Part shown: in pieces, positions 1 through 8,106 of the stretch
Numbering within the stretch: position 1 is the stretch's first letter
Layout: every line of letters starts with the position of its first letter
From: Micavibrio sp.
Lineage (GTDB): Bacteria; Pseudomonadota; Alphaproteobacteria; Micavibrionales; Micavibrionaceae
DNA length: 50,673 nucleotides
Reading direction: 5' to 3'
Assembly: GCA_028290825.1 (NCBI GenBank)
Contig: JAQGJB010000113.1
Coordinates: 1-50,673, forward strand
Made by a program: the position numbers and the translations under genes
The notes under the pieces: generated by a model
Seen by the model: the letters and a program-made list of their open reading frames with translations, nothing else
Databases searched by the model: none
Told to the model about the DNA's origin: nothing

Positions 1-2
1 CC

Positions 3-77
3 GACCGCGGTGGCATCGGAATTGCAACGGCTGTTCGTGACCAGATGATCAAAACGCAGGAGGCGTCAATAAAATGA
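3..77 (+). CDS. C-terminal end of a FlgJ-type rod-binding protein (partial)
   Basis: Only the last 24 codons are in the window, reading in frame from the left edge to a TGA at 75-77. The tail contains a GGIGIA stretch followed by an amphipathic end, which resembles the C-terminus of short alphaproteobacterial rod-binding proteins (the FlgJ N-terminal domain family). Its stop overlaps the start of the next gene as ATGA, so the two are probably translationally coupled. The flagellar context (flgN-like, fliK, flgD, flgE follow) agrees with this call, but the fragment is too short for a firm assignment. Confidence 0.5.
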   Translation, partial: DRGGIGIATAVRDQMIKTQEASIK

Positions 78-559
78 GCAAGCCCGTAAAAGACAACAAT
101 AAAGACACCGGCATGACCCTGTCCCGCGATCCGTCACAGGCATTGAACGAAATGATGCTGACCATCGACGCCCTGCGCCAGGTGTATGTTGCCGAAACCA
201 CAGCCCTGAAGGCTTCCGACACCAAAACCTTCCTGAGCCTGCAGGATTCGAAAATCGAAGCCGCTCAGAAATATCACGACGGCTTTACCGAATTCATGCT
301 GCGTAAGGATGAAATCATGAAAGCCCATCCCGATCTGCGCAAACTCTTTGGCCGCAAACAGGTTGAGTTTTCAAAGATCGCCGCAGATAACATCGAGGCT
401 TTGGGCCGCATGAACCGCATCACCGACCGCCTGGGCCAGCGCATTATGCGCGCCGCCCGGGAGAATGCAGCCCGCGAAGGCGTCGCCTACGGGTCCGGCG
501 GCAACATGAATACGCAAAAGAACAGACCCGTAACAATGGGGCTGAACGAGTCAGCCTAA
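74..559 (+). CDS. FlgN-like flagellar export chaperone
   Basis: A 161-residue, mostly helical, charged protein with no signal peptide or membrane segment. The pattern of a conserved N-terminal helix (ALNEMMLTIDALRQVY), a central LQDSK..A..Y heptad region and a terminal basic helix (RLGQRIMRAARENAAREG) matches FlgN-type chaperones of alphaproteobacteria, which hold hook-filament junction proteins for export. It starts at ATG 74 after AGGAGG at 58-63 and overlaps the upstream stop. It is followed 25 nt later by fliK, so it belongs to the hook operon. The family is very divergent, so the call rests on helix pattern and position rather than a catalytic motif. Confidence 0.6.
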   Translation: MSKPVKDNNKDTGMTLSRDPSQALNEMMLTIDALRQVYVAETTALKASDTKTFLSLQDSKIEAAQKYHDGFTEFMLRKDEIMKAHPDLRKLFGRKQVEFSKIAADNIEALGRMNRITDRLGQRIMRAARENAAREGVAYGSGGNMNTQKNRPVTMGLNESA

Positions 560-584
560 GAGTCAGGAACAGGAGATAGACGGA

Positions 585-2105
585 ATGTCAGATATCGCCG
601 CCGTACAGACACATGTAACCAAATCATCCTCCGGTAATGCGCCGGCGGCTGGAAAAGCCAATGACAAATCGGGCACCATCAACTTCTTCGACCTGATCAC
701 GCAACTGACCAGCGAAAAACTGGCGGTCATTGCCGATAATGTAAATGCAGATGCAGGGCCCGCTACTGACGAAACGGCCCTCGCCTTTGACCTGTCCGGT
801 ACAGGTACGACCACGACACTGGATGCCGAGGGCCTGAAAACCCTGAAGGCGGCACTCGACAATCTTCTTCACGGCCTGCCCGCAGATCAGAAACCTGTCG
901 CCATCAAACTGACTGGCACGCAACTGCAGAAAATCATGCAGGATATCAAGACCAGCGGCGCACAGGCGCAGGACGGCGAACCCGCCCTGATCACCACCGG
1001 CCTGACCCCGGAACAGCTCACCAAACTGTCTGACTTGATCGCCCGTGGCGATGCCGCCCTGTCCGAAGACGACGACAGCCTGAAGGCCATTCTTGTCGGC
1101 ATCCTGAAACTGGTTCCGGATGAGGATAACGGCAAGGCCGAGATCTTCCTGCCCAAAACCCTGATGGTTGCCAAAGAGGAAAAAGCCGCGAAACCCGGCG
1201 ATAAAGATGACGAGGACACCCTCGCTTGCAGCCTCAGCAGCCTCATTACCGGCAATACGCCCCCCGTTCCACCGCTCACCGTTTCAACCGGCCCGATGAA
1301 TACCAGCGGCGTAAAAGAAGGCGGCCTTGAGTCCGGTGCAATCGCGCCTGAGAAAAAGGGTGGCGGTTTCGGCGATGTGTTGAAGCTCCTGGAACAGATC
1401 CAGGCAAAAACCGCGCCCGTCACACCCGGCAGCGATGCCGTGGCCGGACAGGAAAAAGCCGGTGCAAGCGCCCAGCCCGGCGCCATGAACAGCACCACCG
1501 GTATGAGCTTCGGCGAAATCTTCGGCGGCCTTTCCAGCGACAGTTCGCTGAACGGCATGTTCCCGGACGGTCTGGACTGGTCCAGGAACAGCCAGTACGG
1601 GCTTAGCAACGTTCAACCCTCCGGCCCTGCGCAGTTGACCAGCCTGGTCACCCAGGCCTCGGCCACGCAATCACACCCGGCAACACAGGTCGTTGCCGCC
1701 ACCCTGGCCCGCACCTTTGAAGGGGGCGAGACAAAAGCGATGACCCTGCGTCTCGATCCGCCGGAGCTGGGCAAGATCGAAATCCAGATGCAGTTCACCA
1801 AGGATAAATCGGTCAAAACCCATATGGTTTTCGAAAAACCGGAAACCATGCTGATGATGCAGCGTGACTCTCGCGCCCTTGAGCTTGCCATGCAGAACGC
1901 CGGTATGGATGCGGGCGGTAATACGCTGAGCTTCGAACTCGGCAGCCAGAGTAATAATGCCTTCACCCACGGACAGGGTGGCAATAACGGCGGTAACGGC
2001 GCCAATCGTTCCGCCGACGGCGGCGAACCCCAACTGATCGAAACCACGATGTCGTGGTCCGTCGATTCCAATACCGGCCTCAAACATTACAACGCGCTCG
2101 TTTAA
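585..2105 (+). CDS. fliK: Flagellar hook-length control protein FliK
   Basis: A 506-residue protein. The first ~350 residues are low-complexity, Ala/Gly/Asp/Thr rich and expected to be largely unfolded, as in the secreted molecular-ruler part of FliK. The C-terminal ~120 residues hold the conserved hook-length domain, recognisable by MTLRLDPPELGKIEIQM and the following helix with LMMQRDSRALELAMQNAG, the part that switches FlhB export specificity. The tail is rich in Gly and Asn. It lies between the flgN-like gene and flgD, 13 nt before flgD. The start at 585 has AGGAG about 9 nt upstream. A second protein with a related C-terminal pattern is encoded at 24569-26491. Confidence 0.9.
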   Translation: MSDIAAVQTHVTKSSSGNAPAAGKANDKSGTINFFDLITQLTSEKLAVIADNVNADAGPATDETALAFDLSGTGTTTTLDAEGLKTLKAALDNLLHGLPADQKPVAIKLTGTQLQKIMQDIKTSGAQAQDGEPALITTGLTPEQLTKLSDLIARGDAALSEDDDSLKAILVGILKLVPDEDNGKAEIFLPKTLMVAKEEKAAKPGDKDDEDTLACSLSSLITGNTPPVPPLTVSTGPMNTSGVKEGGLESGAIAPEKKGGGFGDVLKLLEQIQAKTAPVTPGSDAVAGQEKAGASAQPGAMNSTTGMSFGEIFGGLSSDSSLNGMFPDGLDWSRNSQYGLSNVQPSGPAQLTSLVTQASATQSHPATQVVAATLARTFEGGETKAMTLRLDPPELGKIEIQMQFTKDKSVKTHMVFEKPETMLMMQRDSRALELAMQNAGMDAGGNTLSFELGSQSNNAFTHGQGGNNGGNGANRSADGGEPQLIETTMSWSVDSNTGLKHYNALV

Positions 2106-2118
2106 CAGGAGAGCAAAC

Positions 2119-2826
2119 ATGGTAACCTCAGTTTCAAACACCGCCCTGGCCACCGATGCCGCAAAAACGAATGCGACAACGACCACGCTAAGCAAGGACT
2201 TTAACCAGTTCCTGACCCTGCTGACGACCCAGTTGCAGAACCAGGATCCTCTGAACCCGATGGACTCGGCACAATTTACCCAGCAGCTGGTCGCTTTCTC
2301 CGGCGTTGAACAGCAGATCAACACCAACCAGAAGCTAGATAACCTTCTGGCCCTGCAGCTGAACACCGCCTCCACCGTCGGCCTTGGCTATGTCGGCATG
2401 GATATCACCTACACAAGTGCCGAAATGAACCATGTCGCGGGCGCTTCGGACCCGATCAATTACACCCTTGCCAGCGACGCAACCACGCTGAAAGTCAATA
2501 TTTACGACGAAGCCGGAAATATTGTCCGCTCCATCGATGGCGGAAAATCGGCCTCCTCAGCCAACAAAGTCGTCTGGGATGGCAAAGACGCCGATGGCAA
2601 CGTCATGAAGGCCGGCACCTATGGCATACAAGTTGCAGCGTCAGATGCAGATGGGAAGACAATTGCCACCTCGACCGCCGTCACCGGCACCGTCAAGGGG
2701 ATCGAAACACAGGACGGATCTATTTACCTGCTGGTCGGTGACCGTGCAGTCGCACTGAACTCCGTAATCCAGGCCGTCAAGCCTGCCACGGCCAGCACGA
2801 CAACCGACACAGACACAACAACCTAA
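2119..2826 (+). CDS. flgD: Flagellar hook capping protein FlgD
   Basis: A 235-residue protein. Residues ~25-75 hold the signature FlgD N-terminal region (FNQFLTLLTTQLQNQDPLNP, then AQFTQQLVAFSGVEQQ). The C-terminal half has the FlgD Ig-like and beta-barrel segment with a VVWDGKDADGNVMKAGTYG loop. FlgD caps the growing hook and directs FlgE assembly. The ATG follows CAGGAGAGC closely, and flgE begins 31 nt after the stop, so the genes are one transcription unit. The last ~15 residues are Thr/Asp-rich and unconserved. Confidence 0.95.
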   Translation: MVTSVSNTALATDAAKTNATTTTLSKDFNQFLTLLTTQLQNQDPLNPMDSAQFTQQLVAFSGVEQQINTNQKLDNLLALQLNTASTVGLGYVGMDITYTSAEMNHVAGASDPINYTLASDATTLKVNIYDEAGNIVRSIDGGKSASSANKVVWDGKDADGNVMKAGTYGIQVAASDADGKTIATSTAVTGTVKGIETQDGSIYLLVGDRAVALNSVIQAVKPATASTTTDTDTTT

Positions 2827-2856
2827 TTCAACGCGAAAAGTAACAAGGAGAGTATC

Positions 2857-4911
2857 ATGAGTTTATTCGGCGCACTTTTCACCGGCGTATCAGGTCTGGC
2901 TTCCCAGGCTCAATCCACATCAATGATCGCCAACAACATCGCCAACGTGAACACGGTCGGCTTCAAAAGCTCGTCCGCCTCGTTCTACAGCCTGGTGACA
3001 TCCTCGACCGGGGCCTATTCACCCGGTACGGTTGCGGTTAACCGCATCCAGAACGTCGGCCTGCTGGGCGCGATTCAGCAGACGGCATCCTCAACCGACG
3101 CCGCCGTTTCCGGCAACGGCTTCTTCGTCGTGAAACGCGATGTCGGGTCGCAGCAGGAATATCTCTATACCCGCTCCGGATCCTTCAGCGAAGACAACAC
3201 AGGTCTTCTGCGCAATACTGCGGGCTTCGTGCTCTACGGCTGGCCGCTTGACCAGAACGGCAACATCCCGGCGAACTCCGGCGATCTGACCTCGCTCAAA
3301 CCGGTTGACGTTGCCTTCCTCGGCGGGCTGACCAAAGCGACCACCACCGCCAACATGTCGCTGAACCTCAACGCGACGGAAAAAGATGCGACCCTGAACG
3401 GCTCATTGACCTCCGCCCCGAACTTCTCGCGCGGCCTGACGGTTTATGACAGCCTCGGCGCACCGCAGATTCTGTCCATGCAGTTCACCAAAACCTATGG
3501 ACCGCAGGGCACGGCCGCCGGCATTAAAACCGGCATGACCGCCACCGACAACCTGATGACCGATCTTGGCCTCACCTCCGGCCAGCAGTTCACCGTCACC
3601 AGCGACCTCGGCGTCACCCGCACCTACGATGTGGGCACGGCCGCCGGGGGTAACGTTGTAGTCAGCGAACTTGGCGATATCATCAACGATATCAATAACA
3701 ACCTGAACGGCGTATCCGCCTTCCTCGGCAGCAGCGGCGAACTGGTGATCCAGCGCGATGCTTTCACTGGCGGCGCTACGCAATATGTAACTGTCGCCAA
3801 CGTCGGTGCAGGGACTTCACTGGGCAAGCTGGGTATCACAACAGGCCAATACAAATCCGATGACCTTTCCACACTGTCGGCATCGACAAAAGTAACGGGT
3901 ACGGCATCGGGCCTGACCACTGGCGCAACCCTGGCCTCCCTCGGCCTCGTCAACGGCCAGACCTTGTCGGTATCCAAAGAAGGCGGACCGGCGACAACCT
4001 ACACAATCGTCAACGCCGCAACCGAGACAGTCAACAGCCTGCTGACGTTCTTCAACGGCATTGCCGGGATTTCTGCAAGCATCAACTCCTCAGGCTCGCT
4101 GGAGGTAAACCACACCAACACCGGCTCCACCGCATCGCTGACCTTTGGCGGCAGCCCGGCCTTCCTCGGCTCCCTCGGCCTGACGACAACCCCGTCAAGC
4201 GGTATTGCCAATAACTACGCCAACGGCTCGGCTGCTGATACCCCGCCTTACAGCAATGAAACCTTCCCGGCGTTCCAGAACCTTCCAGGTTCCGCGAACT
4301 ACAACAACCGCGGCTGGTGGCAGATGAAAGTGGTGATGCCGGATGGTTCGACCCTTAAAACCGGTCTCATCAACTTCAATTCCGACGGCACCATCAACGC
4401 CCAGAAGGATGTGGACGGCAATATCGACCTCAACCTGACCCAGATCAACTGGGGCAACGGTTCGGCGAGCCAGAACATCAACCTCGATGTTTCAGCCTTC
4501 ACAAACTTCTCGGGCAACTACAACGTGATTTCCTCGAACCAGAACGGTGCCGCCCTCGGCCTCCGGACCGGCGTTGAGATCACCCGTGAAGGCTTTGTCG
4601 TGGCGCAGTTCTCGAACGGTGCGACCGCCAAGCTGTACAAAGTCCCTCTCGCCACCTTCTCGAACGCAGATGGCCTGACAGAACAATCCGGGACCGCGTA
4701 CACCAAGAACGATACCTCCGGTGAAGAAAACCTGCGTGAGGCAGGCTCGGGCGGCGCAGGCTTCCTGACCCCAAGCTCCGTGGAAGCCTCGAACGTCGAC
4801 CTGGCCGATGAATTCGCCAAGCTGATCGTGTCGCAGCGTGCCTTCTCCGCCAACACCAAGGTCATCACCACCGTCGACCAGATGACCCAGGATCTCCTGC
4901 AGTTGAGGTAG
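2857..4911 (+). CDS. flgE: Flagellar hook protein FlgE
   Basis: A 684-residue protein. The N-terminus (SLFGALFTGVSGL, then NNIANVNTVGFKSS) is the flagellar basal-body rod/hook signature, and the C-terminus (EASNVDLADEFAKLIVSQRAF then MTQDLLQLR) is the matching coiled-coil end. At 684 residues it is much longer than the ~400-residue enterobacterial FlgE. The extra length is in the middle, where two related segments (roughly residues 225-325 and 345-445) share the pattern of a leading Leu/Gly run, a Tyr-rich strand, a short helix with VNSLL or INDIN, and SSGSLEV or SSGELVI. These probably form extra surface domains. AAGGAG lies 9 nt before the ATG. The gene is followed by a strong terminator. 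Confidence 0.95.
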   Translation: MSLFGALFTGVSGLASQAQSTSMIANNIANVNTVGFKSSSASFYSLVTSSTGAYSPGTVAVNRIQNVGLLGAIQQTASSTDAAVSGNGFFVVKRDVGSQQEYLYTRSGSFSEDNTGLLRNTAGFVLYGWPLDQNGNIPANSGDLTSLKPVDVAFLGGLTKATTTANMSLNLNATEKDATLNGSLTSAPNFSRGLTVYDSLGAPQILSMQFTKTYGPQGTAAGIKTGMTATDNLMTDLGLTSGQQFTVTSDLGVTRTYDVGTAAGGNVVVSELGDIINDINNNLNGVSAFLGSSGELVIQRDAFTGGATQYVTVANVGAGTSLGKLGITTGQYKSDDLSTLSASTKVTGTASGLTTGATLASLGLVNGQTLSVSKEGGPATTYTIVNAATETVNSLLTFFNGIAGISASINSSGSLEVNHTNTGSTASLTFGGSPAFLGSLGLTTTPSSGIANNYANGSAADTPPYSNETFPAFQNLPGSANYNNRGWWQMKVVMPDGSTLKTGLINFNSDGTINAQKDVDGNIDLNLTQINWGNGSASQNINLDVSAFTNFSGNYNVISSNQNGAALGLRTGVEITREGFVVAQFSNGATAKLYKVPLATFSNADGLTEQSGTAYTKNDTSGEENLREAGSGGAGFLTPSSVEASNVDLADEFAKLIVSQRAFSANTKVITTVDQMTQDLLQLR

Positions 4912-5031
4912 GAGCCAGGTAGGTAACAAGTTTCTGACCCCGCGGTAAACCAGGAAGAGCACGACCCCCTCTCCAGGCGAACAGGCAGAAGGCCACGATC
5001 CAGAATGGACGGCCCGCAGGACCATCAGATC

Positions 5032-5070
5032 AAAAGGCGCATCGGAGCAATCCGGTGCGCCTTTTATCTT
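5032..5070 (+). terminator. Intrinsic terminator after flgE
   Basis: A 15-bp stem with one G-T pair: left arm 5032-5046 starting AAAAGGCGCA, loop GCAA at 5047-5050 (a GNRA tetraloop) and right arm 5051-5065 ending TGCGCCTTTT, followed by ATCTTT. It lies 120 nt after the flgE stop and separates the hook operon from the flagellin gene. Confidence 0.85.
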
Positions 5071-5249
5071 TCCGACCCGAAAGACGAATCAAATACCGCC
5101 GACCTAAAAATATCCATAACATTGAAATTATTCTTTATCCCATCTTTATCTGATTTTTAGAATATTATGATTTAATCAATATAAATAAGGGTTATGCGAT
5201 CTTTTTATAAGTTGTGAAAAAGCAGAATTATTGAAAGATCTAATTTTAA

Positions 5250-5264
5250 TTAATAACTTTTTAA
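5250..5264 (+). promoter_or_regulatory. CtrA-type box upstream of flagellin
   Basis: TTAA-TAACTTT-TTAA matches the core Caulobacter CtrA recognition pattern TTAA-N7-TTAA exactly. Another TTAA abuts on the left (5246-5249). Because the surrounding DNA is AT-rich, a chance match is possible. A ctrA gene is present in this window (34071-34772). Confidence 0.45.
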
Positions 5265-5290
5265 TCCTTATGATAGTATTCTGGTAGGAA

Positions 5291-5307
5291 GCCGGGAGAA
5301 TTCCGGC
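5291..5307 (+). other. Leader hairpin before the flagellin start
   Basis: GCCGGGA (5291-5297), loop GAA, TTCCGGC (5301-5307): a 7-bp stem with one G-T pair, the only GC-rich patch in the leader, ending 44 nt before the flagellin ATG. In Caulobacter, FlbT acts on the flagellin mRNA leader, and a flbT gene lies just downstream here, so this is a candidate target. There is no direct evidence for binding. Confidence 0.4.
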
Positions 5308-5351
5308 CTAACATAGATCACAAAAGGTATTCTAGGAAAGGAACCTCAACT

Positions 5352-7010
5352 ATGGCAAACGATGTCGTCCTCTCGGCAGCTCTACGCTCCAACCTCCTCT
5401 CTCTTCAAAGCACCCAAAAGGGTATTGATAGCGCCCAGTTCAAACTGTCGACCGGTAAAAAGGTCAACTCTGCTCTGGACAACCCGCAATCCTTCTTCGC
5501 CTCACAAGCTCTGACCAACCGCGCAGCCGACCTTACAAAACTGCTCGATGGTATCGGCCAGTCCATTCAGGTGATTAAAGCTGCTGATAACGGTGTTACA
5601 GCGCTGACCTCTCTGGTTAACTCGGCTCAGGCGATCGCAACGTCAGCACAAGATGCTGTAACCAATGGCTCAGGTGCTAAGATTGTTGGCACCACCGCTC
5701 TTGGCTCGGCAGCTCTGGCTGGCTTTACTAACAATGATACCTTCGACATTACTGCAATCGATGCAAACGGCAATAAAAACAGACAAACCATTACATTGAA
5801 CACTGGTGAAACAGGAAACAGCCTTGTAGCCAAGATTAATGCAGCGTTTTCTGCTTCCAGTGGCCAAATTACTGCATCATTAGACTCTAGCGGCTTCCTT
5901 AATATTTCCGCAGCTTCAGGCTCCAGTTTCCGCATTGATAACTTCAAAGCAGCAGCTGGTACTATGACCGCACAAGCTACCGCATCAACCTTTGTTGGCA
6001 ACCTCGGTCTTGCAAACTACTTCCGAAGCTCAGGTGAAGAAAACGCTGGTGCGGCTACCCAGTTCCAAGGCGCAACTATTTTGGCTGGCTCCACAATTAC
6101 ATCTGGGGTTCTAACCTCGGGTGGAATTGCAACAGGTGCAACAAAAATCTCCGCGCTGAACGGCTTTAACATTACTGCGGCAACTAACACTTTCTCGATC
6201 GCATTTGATAACGCGGCACCTACCACGGGTATTGACTTATTTACAGGCAACATGACCATTCAAGGCCTCGTAGACAAAATCAACACAACAGCTGCTTATA
6301 CAGGTAAATTGACAGCATCGTTTGACTCGACAACGGGCAAACTAAGCCTCAATATCACCGATGCGACAATCAAAAGTGTTTCAATCGGTCAAGGCAACAC
6401 GACTATTGGTGCACAAGCATGGGGATTTGGTACAGGTCGCGCTGATGGTTCAACAGCTGATAACGTGACAGAAACGTTTGCCGTTCCTTCAACAGCTGCT
6501 GTAACGAACGCTACCTTATCGAGTCTTCAAACTCAATATAACAACATTCGCACCCAAATCGACCAACTGGTGACGAACGGTGACACATCCTATCGTGGAA
6601 CCAACCTTCTGAATGGTAACAGCCTGGTAACAAACTTTAACGAACTGCGTACCAGCAAGTTGACAACATCAGGCGTAACCTTTAACGCATCGGGCCTTGG
6701 TCTTGCTGCCGCAAACTTCTCTACAGCGACATCAATAAGCGCAAACCTGACACAAATTACGGGCGCACTTACTTCGCTCCGTAACTTTGGTTCGGCGCTG
6801 GCTGGTGACTTGTCCACCATCCAGACCCGCCAGGACTTCACCAGCAGCGTGATTAACACGCTGACGACAGGTTCCGACCTGCTGGTAAACGCGGACCAGA
6901 ACGAAGAAGGCGCAAAACTCCTCGCTCTGCAAACCCGTCAGTCTCTTGGTGTTACCGCCCTGTCTCTGGCGTCGCAGTCCCAACAGTCGATCCTTCGTCT
7001 GTTCGGCTAA
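5352..7010 (+). CDS. Flagellin
   Basis: A 552-residue filament protein, longer than the ~270-400 residues usual in alphaproteobacteria. The N-terminal D0/D1 region is typical (SAALRSNLLSLQSTQKGID, then LSTGKKVNSALDNPQSFFAS). The C-terminal D1/D0 region ends with ADQNEEGAKLLALQTRQSLG and SQQSILRLFG. The middle (about residues 115-385) has lower GC and two similar segments with the pattern NTF.I..D, a helix LV.KIN, then TA/SLDSS or TASFDSTTGKL, as in flagellin hook-IN type insertions. AAAGGAA precedes the ATG. It is followed by its own terminator and then by flbT and flaF, the regulators expected for it. It is the only flagellin gene in the window. Confidence 0.95.
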   Translation: MANDVVLSAALRSNLLSLQSTQKGIDSAQFKLSTGKKVNSALDNPQSFFASQALTNRAADLTKLLDGIGQSIQVIKAADNGVTALTSLVNSAQAIATSAQDAVTNGSGAKIVGTTALGSAALAGFTNNDTFDITAIDANGNKNRQTITLNTGETGNSLVAKINAAFSASSGQITASLDSSGFLNISAASGSSFRIDNFKAAAGTMTAQATASTFVGNLGLANYFRSSGEENAGAATQFQGATILAGSTITSGVLTSGGIATGATKISALNGFNITAATNTFSIAFDNAAPTTGIDLFTGNMTIQGLVDKINTTAAYTGKLTASFDSTTGKLSLNITDATIKSVSIGQGNTTIGAQAWGFGTGRADGSTADNVTETFAVPSTAAVTNATLSSLQTQYNNIRTQIDQLVTNGDTSYRGTNLLNGNSLVTNFNELRTSKLTTSGVTFNASGLGLAAANFSTATSISANLTQITGALTSLRNFGSALAGDLSTIQTRQDFTSSVINTLTTGSDLLVNADQNEEGAKLLALQTRQSLGVTALSLASQSQQSILRLFG

Positions 7011-7028
7011 TAAGTTTAATCCTAAAAC

Positions 7029-7064
7029 AAAAGCCCGGCGGAAGAATCCGCCGGGCTTTTTCTT
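7029..7064 (+). terminator. Intrinsic terminator after flagellin
   Basis: A perfect 14-bp stem: AAAAGCCCGGCGGA (7029-7042), loop AGAA, TCCGCCGGGCTTTT (7047-7060), running into a T-rich stretch. It isolates flagellin transcription from flbT-flaF. Confidence 0.9.
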
Positions 7065-7091
7065 TGCACGAACGGCCGAAAGCCGCGAATC

Positions 7092-7129
7092 TTTACCCCC
7101 TGTTAACCCCCTCTTGGTATTCTTATAAT
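7092..7129 (+). promoter_or_regulatory. Candidate CtrA-dependent promoter of flbT-flaF
   Basis: TTTA-CCCCCTG-TTAAC (7092-7107) differs from the CtrA pattern TTAA-N7-TTAAC by one base. It lies over the -35 position of an exact TATAAT at 7124-7129 (17 nt between TGTTAA and TATAAT), the arrangement seen in CtrA-activated promoters. Function is inferred from sequence only. Confidence 0.45.
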
Positions 7130-7182
7130 TACGATGTAATCTACCGGGCGGAAGAACTCCGTAACGCAGAGGAAAGAATTCC

Positions 7183-7620
7183 ATGGCACTGATTATCGAT
7201 CTCAAACCAGGCGAGAAAATTTTGATTGGCGAAGCGGTCATTACGAATGACAGCCAGCGTACGCGGCTGCACATTGCCGGTACCGCGCCAATCCTGCGTG
7301 AAAAAGATGTCATGCATGAGGAAGATGCCACCTCGCCGTGTAAAATCGTCTACTTCCTGATCCAGTGCATGTATATTTCGCCCAAACCCGACCAGTATTT
7401 CGAGAAATACTTCGCCCATATCCGCGAGATTCAGTCCGCCGCACCGACCACAACCCTATTTCTCGCCTCGATCAATGAGAAAATCCTTCAGGGTCATTAC
7501 TACCAGGCGATGAAGGACGCGCGCGAACTTATCAAATATGAAGAAGAGCTGATCAACGCCACAAGATCGTCCCAAGGCTCGCTTGCAGATTCCGTCGCCG
7601 CCCAAGAGAACCAGTCATGA
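7183..7620 (+). CDS. flbT: Flagellin synthesis regulator FlbT
   Basis: A 145-residue cytosolic protein with the FlbT family pattern: N-terminal LKPGEKILIGEAVITND, RTRLHIAGTAPILREKD in the middle and a C-terminal helical part with INEKILQGHYYQAMKDARELI. In Caulobacter FlbT represses flagellin translation and destabilises flagellin mRNA until the hook is complete. GAGGAA lies 8 nt before the ATG. Its stop overlaps the flaF start (ATGA at 7617-7620). The order flbT-flaF is the reverse of the Caulobacter flaF-flbT order. Confidence 0.9.
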   Translation: MALIIDLKPGEKILIGEAVITNDSQRTRLHIAGTAPILREKDVMHEEDATSPCKIVYFLIQCMYISPKPDQYFEKYFAHIREIQSAAPTTTLFLASINEKILQGHYYQAMKDARELIKYEEELINATRSSQGSLADSVAAQENQS

Positions 7621-8039
7621 GTAATAATACCCACATCACGGCCGCCGGTGCCTATTCCAAAAATGCCCAGGCCAATGCCATCGACCCGCGAGAAATCGAG
7701 GCCCGCGCCTTAATGAGCACCGTGACCAAAATGCAGGATCTGCAAACCAGGTGGGACAGCGTCAAGGCCGAGGAGATGGACGATGTCCTCCGCATCAACC
7801 GCCAGATCTGGATGATTTTTGTCGATAATGCCATGGCCGATGAAAACAAAGACCGCCCGGCGCAATTGCGCAATAACATCGCCAATCTTGGCGCCTATGT
7901 CTTCAAACGCACGCTGGAGGTTCTGGCCGATCCGAAGAAGGAAAAACTCGACGTCCTCATCGACATCAACCGTGAAATCGCTGCGGGCCTGATGAGCAAG
8001 CCAAAGCCCGAAGACGGCGCAGCGCAACAGCCGAAATAA
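7617..8039 (+). CDS. flaF: Flagellar biosynthesis regulator FlaF
   Basis: A 140-residue protein of the FlaF family, shown by DPREIEARALMSTVTKMQDL, the Trp-containing LRINRQIWMIFVDNAM region and LRNNIANLGAYVFKRTLEVL. FlaF is needed for flagellin production or secretion and works with FlbT. Translation is probably coupled to flbT through the ATGA overlap. The last ~15 residues are charged and unconserved. A terminator follows 23 nt later. Confidence 0.9.
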   Translation: MSNNTHITAAGAYSKNAQANAIDPREIEARALMSTVTKMQDLQTRWDSVKAEEMDDVLRINRQIWMIFVDNAMADENKDRPAQLRNNIANLGAYVFKRTLEVLADPKKEKLDVLIDINREIAAGLMSKPKPEDGAAQQPK

Positions 8040-8062
8040 CCACATCATAGATAAAAATAGAA

Positions 8063-8084
8063 AAAGGGCCTGCAAAGGCCCTTT
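8063..8084. terminator. Bidirectional terminator between flaF and the flaG-like gene
   Basis: A 9-bp stem: AAAGGGCCT (8063-8071), GCAA loop, AGGCCCTTT (8076-8084). A-rich sequence flanks the left and T-rich the right, so it can stop transcription from both converging genes (flaF on plus, the flaG-like gene on minus). Confidence 0.75.
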
Positions 8085-8106
8085 ATTTCATTATTCCGTT
8101 GTCAAA

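Larger units (their letters stand above)
5071..5351 (+). promoter_or_regulatory. AT-rich promoter and leader region of flagellin
   Basis: About 280 bp without a gene, strikingly AT-rich against the flanking coding DNA, especially 5100-5280. It contains an exact TTAA-N7-TTAA box at 5250-5264, -10-like hexamers just downstream (TATGAT at 5269-5274, TAGTAT at 5274-5279), a short hairpin at 5291-5307, and a strong Shine-Dalgarno sequence (AGGAAAGGAA) before the flagellin ATG. No good sigma-54 -24/-12 element was found here. Confidence 0.6.

Noticed and set aside
5294-5307. GG-N10-GC before flagellin as a sigma-54 site.
   Set aside because: Spacing is right, but the flanking bases do not match TGGCAC or TTGC; it lies in the hairpin.
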